Below, piece by piece: positions 9,198 to 17,452 of a stretch of DNA of 64,000 nt. The stretch is from contig NZ_CP092473.1 in the NCBI RefSeq assembly GCF_014287515.2, forward strand, positions 3,856,001 to 3,920,000, in the 5' to 3' direction. The number at the start of each line of letters is the position of its first letter. Position 1 is the stretch's first letter. Both the position numbers and the translations under genes were made by a program. The stretch comes from Roseburia rectibacter. Its GTDB lineage: Bacteria > Bacillota > Clostridia > Lachnospirales > Lachnospiraceae. The notes beneath the pieces were generated by a model. The model saw only the letters and a program-made list of their open reading frames with translations. It made no database searches and was not told the DNA's origin.

Positions 9198-11309
9198 TTA
9201 TTCACGCTCAATCCATACCGCTGAATGTGGCAATAACACGGTATCATTCACTGGATTTGTAAATTTCCGTTTTCCTTTTAAATTTCCAATCTCATACGGT
9301 GTTGACCGATGGTTTACCAAAACCATTCCCGTCTCAAACACACCTGTTTCAATGCCTCTTTCACAGATTCCTGAAACAGGTTTTCCACATACCCCTAACA
9401 GATCTTCCAACAGTGTACTTCTTGCCTGAATGATCGGATACATTTCTTTATTTCTCTGTTCATATGGTACATGTGGTATATTTTTTGCCACATAAGAAGC
9501 ACCTAACTGTACTCCGCAGGAAATAACCTTTCCTTTTTCAATTTCCTGCATAACAATACATTTGCCCGCATCGTCTGCATACGCACTGATACATCTTCCT
9601 GTCTCATATCTCTGAAATTCACAGCCCTGTGGAATGACAGGCTTTTGATATATGTACGGTGTTTTTTCACATGGGATCCCCTGAATGCCGAAACAGTTTT
9701 TACTTAACCCGCAGTCTGGTCCATGTAGCACGACTCCCCCATTTGTCACCCATTCCCGGATCATTTTTTCCATGTCTGTGTGTTCTTCCGCAAAATAACA
9801 GTCATTGGATGGAACGATCAGCATCTTATAGGCGTTTAATTTATTCCCTAAAATGTCCTGATAGCTGATGACATCCGTCTGATACCCAAGATCACAGCAT
9901 ATTTCATACCACCCCAGCATATCCAGCCGGCGGATCTCATTATTTTCCACATCAAACGGTTCATAATCTGACATCTCGGATGGAAAAAGGATTGCGATCT
10001 CTTTAAATTTACTTTTTCCCCTTTTTGGAATCACTTCTGCACACCAGGTATTTCCCCTTCTCAGTGAATCTAAAAAGTCATCTTCCATGCGATTTAGCAC
10101 ACCGCCATCATCAAGTCCGTTCATCCCATAGGAAGTGTAGCCATCTACCCCGCACGCGGTCATGGTACCCACAATTTCTTCCGGCGTTAAAAATGCATAC
10201 AGATCCCGGTAAATATAACGTCCCCAATAGATACCGCCGATACATTCTTTTCCTTCATTCATCACGCGCATCATACTGTGCTGGCAGGAAGTGACATAGG
10301 CATCCGGACTCGCATCCGGTCTTGCCGGAACTGTTATGAAATGGCAGGAATCCACATATGGACTGATCGCATACATATCGATCCCCCGCATTGCAGTATC
10401 CCACAATTCACTGTAATCCGGATTGTCACTGTCACATTGTTTCTGGCTGTACACATTAAAAAAATATCCCCACTGCGACAGATCCGGACAAAGGAATAAT
10501 TCCGGGTGGTCTTTTTTGAGGCGTGTCTGCATATCTTTAAAGTACAGCCGCAGTTCTTCTATTTTCCAGGACATGTTATCTTTCCATATCCAGAACTTCT
10601 TTGTTCTTTTTTTGATATCCTCTCCGGTATAACAGCTTCCCTCTCCATAAATCACAGAATACCAGTAATCCTCTGGTTTTAACTGCTTAAAATCATCGAT
10701 ATCCAGATCGTACCTCTCATTGAATAACGATATATTGTTTTTATATTTCTCTTGTAAAAATTTCTGATAGCGTTCTATTCCATCCTGGTCAAAACTTGGC
10801 GCTGCAATCGGATCCCACATCGTACATGTTGGAAGGACCTGTTTTTGTCCCAACCGGCAGGTGGTACAGCCCTCCCCGTACATTTGAAGGATCTGGTCTA
10901 CATGCTCTGCCATCGTTTCTCTCGCAGTATCTGACCAGTACTTGTACCATTTTCCACCTTTTTGATCTATTGTCACGACCTCTTCCCCAAATACAGGTGG
11001 ACTGAAACGGATATGCGGGTACAAATTATCGCCATTCAAATATAACACCAGGAAATTATACGTTAATCCATGTTTCAATGCAGACTGCCCCATATATTCC
11101 TGCATTTTTACATATTGGCTCCGTTCTCCGGTTTTATAGCGTTCCCTGAAATCTTCCCAGTCTTTTGTGTCAAACATAACGCTGTTATAACCAAGATTTT
11201 TGATCAGTTCCATCGTCTCATCCACAAAATCCGGATCGTCATATCCCGGACTGTAAAAATTTCCAAATATTACATTCATATATGGTTTTCCCGAATTTTT
11301 CTCTATCAT
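9198..11309 (-). CDS. Uncharacterised TIM-barrel protein with GH42-like trimerisation domain (B)
   Basis: A 703-residue protein of unknown family if it starts at the ATG at 11309, which has a GGGAG site six bases upstream. A TTG at 11390 would add 27 residues but abuts its own GGAG. The first ~400 residues look like a barrel, beginning with the strand PYMNVIFGNFYSPG. Candidate acidic motifs include LYLNGDNLYPH and DGYTSYGMNGLDDGG. Residues about 460-620 resemble the GH42-type trimerisation domain (YKMLIVPSND... WVTNGGVVLHGPD), followed by a small beta domain. Its layout matches the neighbouring 751-residue protein but the sequences differ clearly, so they are distant paralogues at most. It lies directly after GH130 in the operon. 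A role in glycan cleavage is inferred from context only. Confidence 0.6.
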   Translation of the reverse strand: MIEKNSGKPYMNVIFGNFYSPGYDDPDFVDETMELIKNLGYNSVMFDTKDWEDFRERYKTGERSQYVKMQEYMGQSALKHGLTYNFLVLYLNGDNLYPHIRFSPPVFGEEVVTIDQKGGKWYKYWSDTARETMAEHVDQILQMYGEGCTTCRLGQKQVLPTCTMWDPIAAPSFDQDGIERYQKFLQEKYKNNISLFNERYDLDIDDFKQLKPEDYWYSVIYGEGSCYTGEDIKKRTKKFWIWKDNMSWKIEELRLYFKDMQTRLKKDHPELFLCPDLSQWGYFFNVYSQKQCDSDNPDYSELWDTAMRGIDMYAISPYVDSCHFITVPARPDASPDAYVTSCQHSMMRVMNEGKECIGGIYWGRYIYRDLYAFLTPEEIVGTMTACGVDGYTSYGMNGLDDGGVLNRMEDDFLDSLRRGNTWCAEVIPKRGKSKFKEIAILFPSEMSDYEPFDVENNEIRRLDMLGWYEICCDLGYQTDVISYQDILGNKLNAYKMLIVPSNDCYFAEEHTDMEKMIREWVTNGGVVLHGPDCGLSKNCFGIQGIPCEKTPYIYQKPVIPQGCEFQRYETGRCISAYADDAGKCIVMQEIEKGKVISCGVQLGASYVAKNIPHVPYEQRNKEMYPIIQARSTLLEDLLGVCGKPVSGICERGIETGVFETGMVLVNHRSTPYEIGNLKGKRKFTNPVNDTVLLPHSAVWIERE

Positions 11310-11402
11310 TCTTTTCTCCCACTGCTGTTTCCAGAAATTTTTTGCAAAAACAGAGCTGTCACAAATAATATTATTATTATTTTGTAACAACTCCGTTTTT
11401 TA

Positions 11403-12389
11403 TTACATACTTTCCATGCTTTCCATTAATTCATTTACTGTCGTAAACGCAAGTCCTGTAACTGTATCTGCACAGCCATAGTAAATTGCAATTCTTCCTG
11501 TTTCTGCGTCCGTAAGCGCAGCACACGGAAATACGACATTCGGAACATCTCCCATACACTCATAAATTTCATGTGGTGCCAGAATATAATTTTTTGTCCG
11601 CTTTAAGACTTTCCATGGTTGTTCGAGATCTAACAGTGCACAGCCCATACGGTATACAAAACCGTTACAGGTGTTGATAACACCGTGGTAGATCACAAGC
11701 CATCCTTCTTCTGTCTCGATCGGGATACAGCCTGCACCAATTTTGGTTGACTGCCATGCTGACTCGTCCCCTTTGATGGTTCCCATCACATATCTGTGGA
11801 CACCCCAGTGTTTCATGTCAGGACTTTCACTGACGAAGATATCTCCAAACGGCGTATGTCCATTATCACTTGGACGGCTTAACATATAGTAGTTTCCATT
11901 GATCTTTCTCGGAAAAAGAACTCCATTTCTGTTAAATGGCAAAAATGCATTTTCCAACTGATAAAATGTTTTAAAATCAAATGTATAACCTACGCCGATC
12001 GTTGGATATCCATGATATCCATTACACCAGGTGATATAATAGCGGTCCTCTATAAAACATACTCTCGGATCATATCTGTAATCTCTTTTTCCAATCTCTT
12101 CATCATCACAGTGGAATACGATCGGATCATCCGAAATATCCCAATGGATCCCGTCTTTACTAAACCCTGCAAAGATATCCATACTGATCGATCTGCTGTC
12201 GCAGCGGAATATTCCTGCATATCCATCTTCAAACGGAACGACCGCACTGTTAAAAATGCTGTTTGAATTTCTGGTCGCAAAGCGATCAATGATTGGATTT
12301 GCTTTATATCTCCATACAGGAAGTTTATCGTTTTCGTCCTTGTCTTGCCATGGCATATCCGGCAATGCTTTTCCTACTATTTTACTCAT
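11403..12389 (-). CDS. GH130 beta-mannoside phosphorylase (likely Man-beta-1,4-GlcNAc)
   Basis: A 328-residue five-bladed propeller enzyme of family GH130. The RYDPRV motif contains Asp107, matching the catalytic Asp of characterised GH130 mannosyl phosphorylases. [13 protein letters not shown] near the N-terminus and IYYGCADT near the C-terminus are typical of the family. Characterised relatives phosphorolyse Man-beta-1,4-GlcNAc, the N-glycan core stub, to mannose-1-phosphate and GlcNAc. The surrounding GH38, GH125 and GH85 genes support that substrate here, but related GH130 subfamilies act on Man-beta-1,4-Glc or beta-mannooligosaccharides. There is no signal peptide. It lies 14 bases downstream of the solute-binding protein gene. 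Confidence 0.9.
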   Translation of the reverse strand: MSKIVGKALPDMPWQDKDENDKLPVWRYKANPIIDRFATRNSNSIFNSAVVPFEDGYAGIFRCDSRSISMDIFAGFSKDGIHWDISDDPIVFHCDDEEIGKRDYRYDPRVCFIEDRYYITWCNGYHGYPTIGVGYTFDFKTFYQLENAFLPFNRNGVLFPRKINGNYYMLSRPSDNGHTPFGDIFVSESPDMKHWGVHRYVMGTIKGDESAWQSTKIGAGCIPIETEEGWLVIYHGVINTCNGFVYRMGCALLDLEQPWKVLKRTKNYILAPHEIYECMGDVPNVVFPCAALTDAETGRIAIYYGCADTVTGLAFTTVNELMESMESM

Positions 12390-12403
12390 ATTTACTGTTC
12401 TTC

Positions 12404-13867
12404 CTACTGTTTATTTGCTAAAAATTCATCAATCTGTGACTGTGCCTCATCTAAGACATCCTGGAATCCTGCATTCATTAATTCCTCTTTGATCTCCGGA
12501 ACTGCTTCCTTCGGATCTCTTACACCTGTGAGGACTTCACTCTTGTAACGTAACCATACTTCTGTACAGTTTGATAACTGATCCTCAACGTTTGATGTAT
12601 CAAATGTAAATCCTAACAGAACAGATGGTACTGCATTTTCATTTAACTCTTTCACTTCATCCCACTGATTTACAGTATCTGTATCCTGCTGTGTAACGGT
12701 AAAGAATGTTCCCTGTGTATAACCTGCCATTGTCCAGTCTTCATTGAGTTTGTGAACTTTATTGTCATCTGTGTACTCAAAGTTTACTCCCTCTTCTCCA
12801 TAGTAGAACATATCCCTAAGAGTCGTATCTGTATTTACAAGATCTAAGAACTGTAAACATTTCTCAGGATATTTTGTATTTGCAGAGATCATGTTAATAG
12901 AACCGCGAACTGTATCATTCGATAAGATCGTATCGCCAATTTTTGCAACCTCAACATCTTTTCCCATCTGTGGACCCCAGGATGTCTGTGCTGCGGTAGA
13001 CCATCCCTGTGCCACTCTCCAGACATTATATACACGGCCTTCGGAAAGTGTAGATGCATCCGGATTGATAATACCGTCCTGATACCACTCATGAATGGTC
13101 TCTAACTCTGAATAAATATCATCCTGTTCCAGTGTATAGCATACTTTCGCATCTTTATCATTGTACTTTACACCAAGTGCCTGGCATCCGGCACCTAACT
13201 GATCATAAGTATCAAAGATATAATACAGACCATCATTCTTTACATAGACCGGATAATCATTGGTATCACTTTTGATCTGCTTAAAGGTATCTGTCAGGGA
13301 AGATATGTCTGTCATAGATTCAATATCAAGATTATACTTGTCAACGATCTCCTTATCCCAGATCGCATAATTGGATAATGAGCTGTCTTTGTAGGTCGGA
13401 ACTGCATAAATCTTTCCATCGATCGCTACTGCATCCCAATAGTCACTTGGCATAAGTTCCTTCAAGCCCGGCATATTATCATCGATCAGATCTGTAATGT
13501 CATAGTAAGCTCCGAGTTTTGTATCAGATGTATAAACATTTCCGTTGCCGAAAATAATGTCATAATCTTCATTGGTACTGATAATGATATTTCTACGGTT
13601 ATCCCAGTCTCCCCAGGCAACTACTTCCATATCAATATTTACACCTATTTTTTCGCCGACATAATCATTCACTTTCTTTACCCAGGAATCATAGTTATCC
13701 GGCATTCCACTTCCAATTGTGACCCACTTCAAAGTAACGATATCATCGCTTTTACTGCCTGAAGCGGTGGAGTCCCCCTGGCTTTCAGAACTATTTCCAC
13801 ACCCTGCGAATAATCCTGCGGTCATCATTGCTGCAAGCCCCAATGACACAATTCTCTTTTTCATCAT
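12404..13867 (-). CDS. ABC sugar solute-binding lipoprotein
   Basis: A 487-residue extracellular binding protein. The N-terminus [20 protein letters not shown] ends in a lipobox (LFAGC) followed by a Ser/Gly-rich linker, as in lipid-anchored binding proteins. The rest fits the large family-1 extracellular solute-binding proteins of CUT1 systems, LplA-like in size. AGGAGG lies 8 bases before the first ATG; a second ATG follows immediately. It sits after its two permease genes. It probably captures the mannose-rich oligosaccharide released by the GH85 enzyme. No ATPase is encoded nearby, so a shared MsmX-type ATPase elsewhere is expected. Confidence 0.9.
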   Translation of the reverse strand: MMKKRIVSLGLAAMMTAGLFAGCGNSSESQGDSTASGSKSDDIVTLKWVTIGSGMPDNYDSWVKKVNDYVGEKIGVNIDMEVVAWGDWDNRRNIIISTNEDYDIIFGNGNVYTSDTKLGAYYDITDLIDDNMPGLKELMPSDYWDAVAIDGKIYAVPTYKDSSLSNYAIWDKEIVDKYNLDIESMTDISSLTDTFKQIKSDTNDYPVYVKNDGLYYIFDTYDQLGAGCQALGVKYNDKDAKVCYTLEQDDIYSELETIHEWYQDGIINPDASTLSEGRVYNVWRVAQGWSTAAQTSWGPQMGKDVEVAKIGDTILSNDTVRGSINMISANTKYPEKCLQFLDLVNTDTTLRDMFYYGEEGVNFEYTDDNKVHKLNEDWTMAGYTQGTFFTVTQQDTDTVNQWDEVKELNENAVPSVLLGFTFDTSNVEDQLSNCTEVWLRYKSEVLTGVRDPKEAVPEIKEELMNAGFQDVLDEAQSQIDEFLANKQ

Positions 13868-13914
13868 AAAATTTTCCTCCTAAATCTGATATCTCTTATT
13901 TTGTTTACACGGTA

Positions 13915-14835
13915 TCATCCTTTTACAGAGCCGATGGTCAGACCTGAAATAAAATACTTCTGGAAAAATGGATATACACATGCAATAGGAACCACGATAA
14001 TAATAGCGATCGCCATTCTCACACTCTCTGTCGGCATACTTGCTTTATACTGCTGCAATGAAAGCCCGCCATATGGATTGTTCGCTATATACTCAATATT
14101 GTTCTGGATATTATTCAGCATAGACTGTAATGTCTGTAAATTCTTGTCTGAAATATATAAGGATGCCTGAAACCAGTCATTCCAATATCCAAATGCCGCG
14201 AACAGTGCGATCGTTGCAATGATCGGCTTTGAAATCGGTAAAATGATCTGTGCAAAAATTCGAAGCTGTCCTGCGCCATCAATTTTTGCCGATTCCACGA
14301 TGGAATCTGGGATCGTCGTTTTAAAAAAGGTTTTACAGATCACAATATTAAATGGCGATACCGCAAGCGGCAGGATCAATGCCCAGATAGAATTTCTCAA
14401 ATGCAGGATATTTGTATTAACAACGTATCCGGCGAGCATACCACCGTTGAAAATCATCGGGATAAAAATCACCCAGGTATAAAAACTTTTCAGTTTATAA
14501 GTATTTCTTGAAACAACATATCCCATCGTCGTTGTCAGCAGTACTGACAAAATAATACCAAGCGCGGTAACCAGAATGGAAATGAATGTTGCATGTAAAA
14601 TAGTTCCTCTTTCATTCCACAGAAACTGATATGCCGCTGCCGAAAGTTCCTGTGGTATTAACTGATATCCATTTTTCTGTATTGATGTCTCACTCGAAAT
14701 AGAGATAGAAAACACAAATACGATTGGAAAAATACACAACGCTGATAATATAATAAAAATGATATTAAAAAACACATTCGTGCTTTTTTTAATCTGATTA
14801 AGTTCTTTTTCTTTTCTTAATTTGTTGCGTGCCAT
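13915..14835 (-). CDS. ABC sugar permease, MalG/LplC type
   Basis: A 306-residue inner-membrane permease with about six transmembrane segments. The EAA-loop region (SIVESAKIDGAGQLRIFAQIILPISKPIIATIALF) is characteristic of binding-protein-dependent permeases and docks the ATPase. The C-terminus FISGLTIGSVKG is typical of LplC/MalG partners. It starts 12 bases after the stop of the other permease, with a GGGGGA ribosome site. It pairs with the 317-residue permease upstream and the solute-binding lipoprotein downstream to form one importer. Confidence 0.92.
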   Translation of the reverse strand: MARNKLRKEKELNQIKKSTNVFFNIIFIILSALCIFPIVFVFSISISSETSIQKNGYQLIPQELSAAAYQFLWNERGTILHATFISILVTALGIILSVLLTTTMGYVVSRNTYKLKSFYTWVIFIPMIFNGGMLAGYVVNTNILHLRNSIWALILPLAVSPFNIVICKTFFKTTIPDSIVESAKIDGAGQLRIFAQIILPISKPIIATIALFAAFGYWNDWFQASLYISDKNLQTLQSMLNNIQNNIEYIANNPYGGLSLQQYKASMPTESVRMAIAIIIVVPIACVYPFFQKYFISGLTIGSVKG

Positions 14836-14847
14836 ATTGCTATCCCC

Positions 14848-15801
14848 CTATATAATCGCGCTGTCTTCATCAACTTTTTTTACCAGCCAGTTTGTAAGCA
14901 AAATAGTTGCACAACAGCATACAGACTGGAAGAATGAAGCCGCTGCTGTCTTTCCAATTGGTGCGCTCGACTGGATTGCTTTGTAAATATATGTATCAAA
15001 TGTAGATGCAACGTTGTACAGGGACGCCGGTATTCCACCCGTTGCCTGATAAAACAGACCAAAATCAGAATAAAAGATTTTTCCTGCATCCAGGATCAGC
15101 ATCATGATCAGAACGGGTTTGATGCATGGCATTGTGATATGTTTTGTCTGCTGCCATTTGGTTGCACCGTCCATAACTGCCGCTTCATACAGAGACGGAT
15201 CAATTCCGGTGATCGTTGCCAGGTAGATGACCATTCCATATCCCATGCCTTTCCAGATCCTTAAAAAGGTAAGGATAAACGGCCAGTATTTCGGTTCCTG
15301 ATACCACATGATCTTTGTTCCACCAAGTGCAACAATGATATTATTTAAATAACCTTTTTCCGGCGTTAATACTGCATAAACAATATAACTGATCACAACC
15401 CATGACATAAAATACGGGAAAAACATCATCGTCTGATATGCTTTTGATGCCAATTTATTCCGCAAATTGCTCAGCATCAGCGCAAATCCTACTGCAACGG
15501 CCGCTCCCAGTGCAATAAACACAAGATTGTAAACGATCGTATTTCTCAATAACATCCAAAAGGCATTTGATTTAAAGAAATATGTGAAATTAGACCAGCC
15601 CACCCAGTCACTGTGAAGCAGATTATAGATAAATCCATGCCCCGGGCTCAATTTATAATCTTTAAATGCAATGATAATTCCAAACATTGGAAGGTAAGAA
15701 AACAATACAAACCATATAAAAGTTGGAAGAGAAATCAGTGTTAAATCCGTATCATCTCTTGTCCAACGTCTTTTTCCCTTCTTTTTCTTTATCTCTTTCA
15801 T
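14848..15801 (-). CDS. ABC sugar permease, LplB type
   Basis: A 317-residue permease with a lysine/arginine-rich cytoplasmic N-terminus (KEIKKKKGKRRWTRDD) and about six transmembrane segments. The EAA loop is seen in SLYEAAVMDGATKWQQTKHITMPCIKPV. It is the first gene of the long leftward N-glycan operon; AAGGAGGAG precedes the ATG. A consensus promoter lies 40-70 bases upstream (15842-15870), within the intergenic region shared with the divergent LacI regulator. Confidence 0.92.
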   Translation of the reverse strand: MKEIKKKKGKRRWTRDDTDLTLISLPTFIWFVLFSYLPMFGIIIAFKDYKLSPGHGFIYNLLHSDWVGWSNFTYFFKSNAFWMLLRNTIVYNLVFIALGAAVAVGFALMLSNLRNKLASKAYQTMMFFPYFMSWVVISYIVYAVLTPEKGYLNNIIVALGGTKIMWYQEPKYWPFILTFLRIWKGMGYGMVIYLATITGIDPSLYEAAVMDGATKWQQTKHITMPCIKPVLIMMLILDAGKIFYSDFGLFYQATGGIPASLYNVASTFDTYIYKAIQSSAPIGKTAAASFFQSVCCCATILLTNWLVKKVDEDSAII

Positions 15802-15841
15802 CAGTCTCCTCCTTTACTTTTGTTTCCCTGTTTATGAACAA

Positions 15842-15870
15842 ATATTAACTTTTATTTTATATTTTGTCAA
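15842..15870 (-). promoter_or_regulatory. Sigma-A promoter of the ABC/GH130/GH38 operon
   Basis: Read leftward, TTGACA (15865-15870) and TAATAT (15842-15847) are separated by exactly 17 bases, close to the housekeeping consensus. It sits about 40 bases upstream of the first permease gene. An imperfect inverted repeat (GTTAATAA ... TTATTGAC) overlaps the -35 box, so repressor control is plausible. The rest of this 339-base intergenic region (15802-16140) is AT-rich and contains the divergent regulator promoter. Confidence 0.7.
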
Positions 15871-15992
15871 TAATTTTATTAACTTTTTTATCCATTTGTC
15901 GTCACTTTTGTTGTTCTTAATATATTTTTATATAGCATTTTGTGCATTTCAACTATTTTTCAGTTGTTTTTTATTAATCGAACCGCCTCTTG

Positions 15993-16006
15993 TTAACATT
16001 TGTTAA
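15993..16006. promoter_or_regulatory. Candidate LacI-family operator
   Basis: The sequence TTAACATTTGTTAA is a perfect palindrome with a two-base spacer. It lies between the divergent promoters of the sugar-ABC operon and the LacI-type regulator, 10 bases upstream of the regulator's -35 box. Related boxes occur again upstream of the GH85 gene. That the neighbouring regulator binds here is inference. Confidence 0.5.
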
Positions 16007-16015
16007 TTTTTTTTG

Positions 16016-16045
16016 TTGCAAACATCATCTCTTTAATGCTATACT
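16016..16045 (+). promoter_or_regulatory. Promoter of the LacI-family regulator
   Basis: TTGCAA (16016-16021) and TATACT (16040-16045) are 18 bases apart and lie about 95 bases before the start codon at 16141. A palindromic operator candidate is immediately upstream, which would suit autoregulation. Confidence 0.55.
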
Positions 16046-16140
16046 GTACTTATAATTTCAAACTACATACCTGTCTTTTATTGACTGCAACTACACATTT
16101 TTCTATTTGTACTATAAATCTAAAAAGGAGTATTTCTACT

Positions 16141-17169
16141 ATGAGTAAAGTAACTATGCAAGACATTGCAGATGAATTGGGGATCTCACGCGTTACGGTA
16201 TGGAAAGTATTTAACAATCATTCAGGCGTTTCAGAAGCAGTTCGTGAAAGCGTACTTCAAAAGGCAAAAGAATTAGGATATTCCAAATTCATGCAGGAGC
16301 CCGCCGCAATCCCTAACGACCCGCAAGAGGATAAAACAGTCTCTTTAATCGTATCCCGCCCGGACTCCTCTACATTCTGGACAAACATTATCCATAGATT
16401 AGCGCAGGAACTGGCAACCCATAATATTAACCTTCTTTATACTTATGTGCCATCCTCCTATACACCTTCTTACTCCTTTCCCTCTGCCCTGACCAACGGA
16501 ACTGTCTCTGGGGCAATTATTCTGAATGTATATGACACGAAAATGGTTGAATTAATTAATAACACTTTAAACATCCCTAAAGTGTTCCTTGATACGGTAC
16601 CCGAAGTCGGCAACCGTGCTTTACATGGCGACCTGCTGCTGATCGAGGGCTATAATACCATGTATGAAATCACACAATCCATACTGGAAAGAGGCATTAC
16701 GAACATAGGCTTTATTGGCGATATCCATTACGCGATCACGAACAAAGACCGGTATATTGGTTTCTGCCATTGCCTGAAAGATCATAATATTCCCTTAAAT
16801 CCAGCCATCTGTCACACGGATCCCATTGGTATTTTCTCATATCATAATGATCTGTATGCCTTTTTGGATTCTATCCCGGAACTTCCACAGGCTTTCATTT
16901 GCGCAAGTGACTATATTGCCCATTTTCTTCACCTGTACCTGACAGAACATCCGGAGCGTATTCCAAACGGTATTATCCTCACCGGATTTGACGGAAGCAA
17001 TGAATATACGAACATCAACGGACTTCTCACAACCGCTTACGTTCACACCAGCCTCCTGGGAAAAAGACTTTCTTTACAGATCATCTATCGGATGGATCAT
17101 CCTGATGCGCCCTTCGAGCTGACATATATCAGCCCTGAAATTGTGTACCGGGATTCTATCGTAGACTGA
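16141..17169 (+). CDS. LacI-family transcriptional regulator
   Basis: A 342-residue regulator. The open frame extends upstream, but the ATG at 16141 follows AAAAAGGAG at good spacing and opens the classical LacI helix-turn-helix, MSKVTMQDIADELGISRVTVWKVFNNHSGVS. The rest (about 65-340) is a periplasmic-binding-protein-like effector domain. It is divergent from the sugar-ABC/GH operon and upstream of the GH85 gene, so it probably controls both in response to an N-glycan-derived sugar. The 'TVWKVFN' hinge-side helix differs from the common 'TVSRVLN' by Trp-Lys in place of Ser-Arg, which should alter operator preference. Confidence 0.92.
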   Translation: MSKVTMQDIADELGISRVTVWKVFNNHSGVSEAVRESVLQKAKELGYSKFMQEPAAIPNDPQEDKTVSLIVSRPDSSTFWTNIIHRLAQELATHNINLLYTYVPSSYTPSYSFPSALTNGTVSGAIILNVYDTKMVELINNTLNIPKVFLDTVPEVGNRALHGDLLLIEGYNTMYEITQSILERGITNIGFIGDIHYAITNKDRYIGFCHCLKDHNIPLNPAICHTDPIGIFSYHNDLYAFLDSIPELPQAFICASDYIAHFLHLYLTEHPERIPNGIILTGFDGSNEYTNINGLLTTAYVHTSLLGKRLSLQIIYRMDHPDAPFELTYISPEIVYRDSIVD

Positions 17170-17203
17170 CCTTTCAAATTCTGTTCATCATCTTTCATAG
17201 CAA

Positions 17204-17380
17204 TGTTATCAAAAGTTAACAGAGTTGTTTGTTATGTTTAAATAAATTAAGCAGATAGCTCAAAAATTTAAACTTATATTTGTGAACTATAGAGAAAAAG
17301 CACAAAATACAACACAAAAAGTTGACATTGATAACAAAAACAGATAACTTTATGATAACATATTATTAACAAATGATAAG
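17204..17380. promoter_or_regulatory. Repeated TGATAAC-type boxes upstream of GH85
   Basis: The 8-mer TGATAACA, or its complement TGTTATCA, occurs exactly three times (17204-17211, 17329-17336, 17353-17360). Between 17329 and 17380 there are five related boxes (TGATAAC, AGATAAC, TGATAAC, ATTAAC, TGATAAG) at steps of about 13, 11, 11 and 10 bases, roughly one helical turn. TGTTATCAAAAGTTAACA (17204-17221) just after the lacI stop is a near-palindrome. A TTGACA lies at 17322-17327, but its -10 is weak. The boxes look like regulator sites for the downstream GH85 gene. Confidence 0.5.
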
Positions 17381-17452
17381 GCGAGTTAAAAAATATGTTT
17401 AAGAAGTAACACTATGAAAAGACGGTGGGAGAAAAAAGAAAGGAAATGTTTT

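Noticed and set aside
17170-17413. Riboswitch or small RNA in the lacI-GH85 gap
   Set aside because: The gap is AT-rich with repeated TGATAAC boxes but shows no stable aptamer-like structure by eye; regulatory protein sites explain it better.
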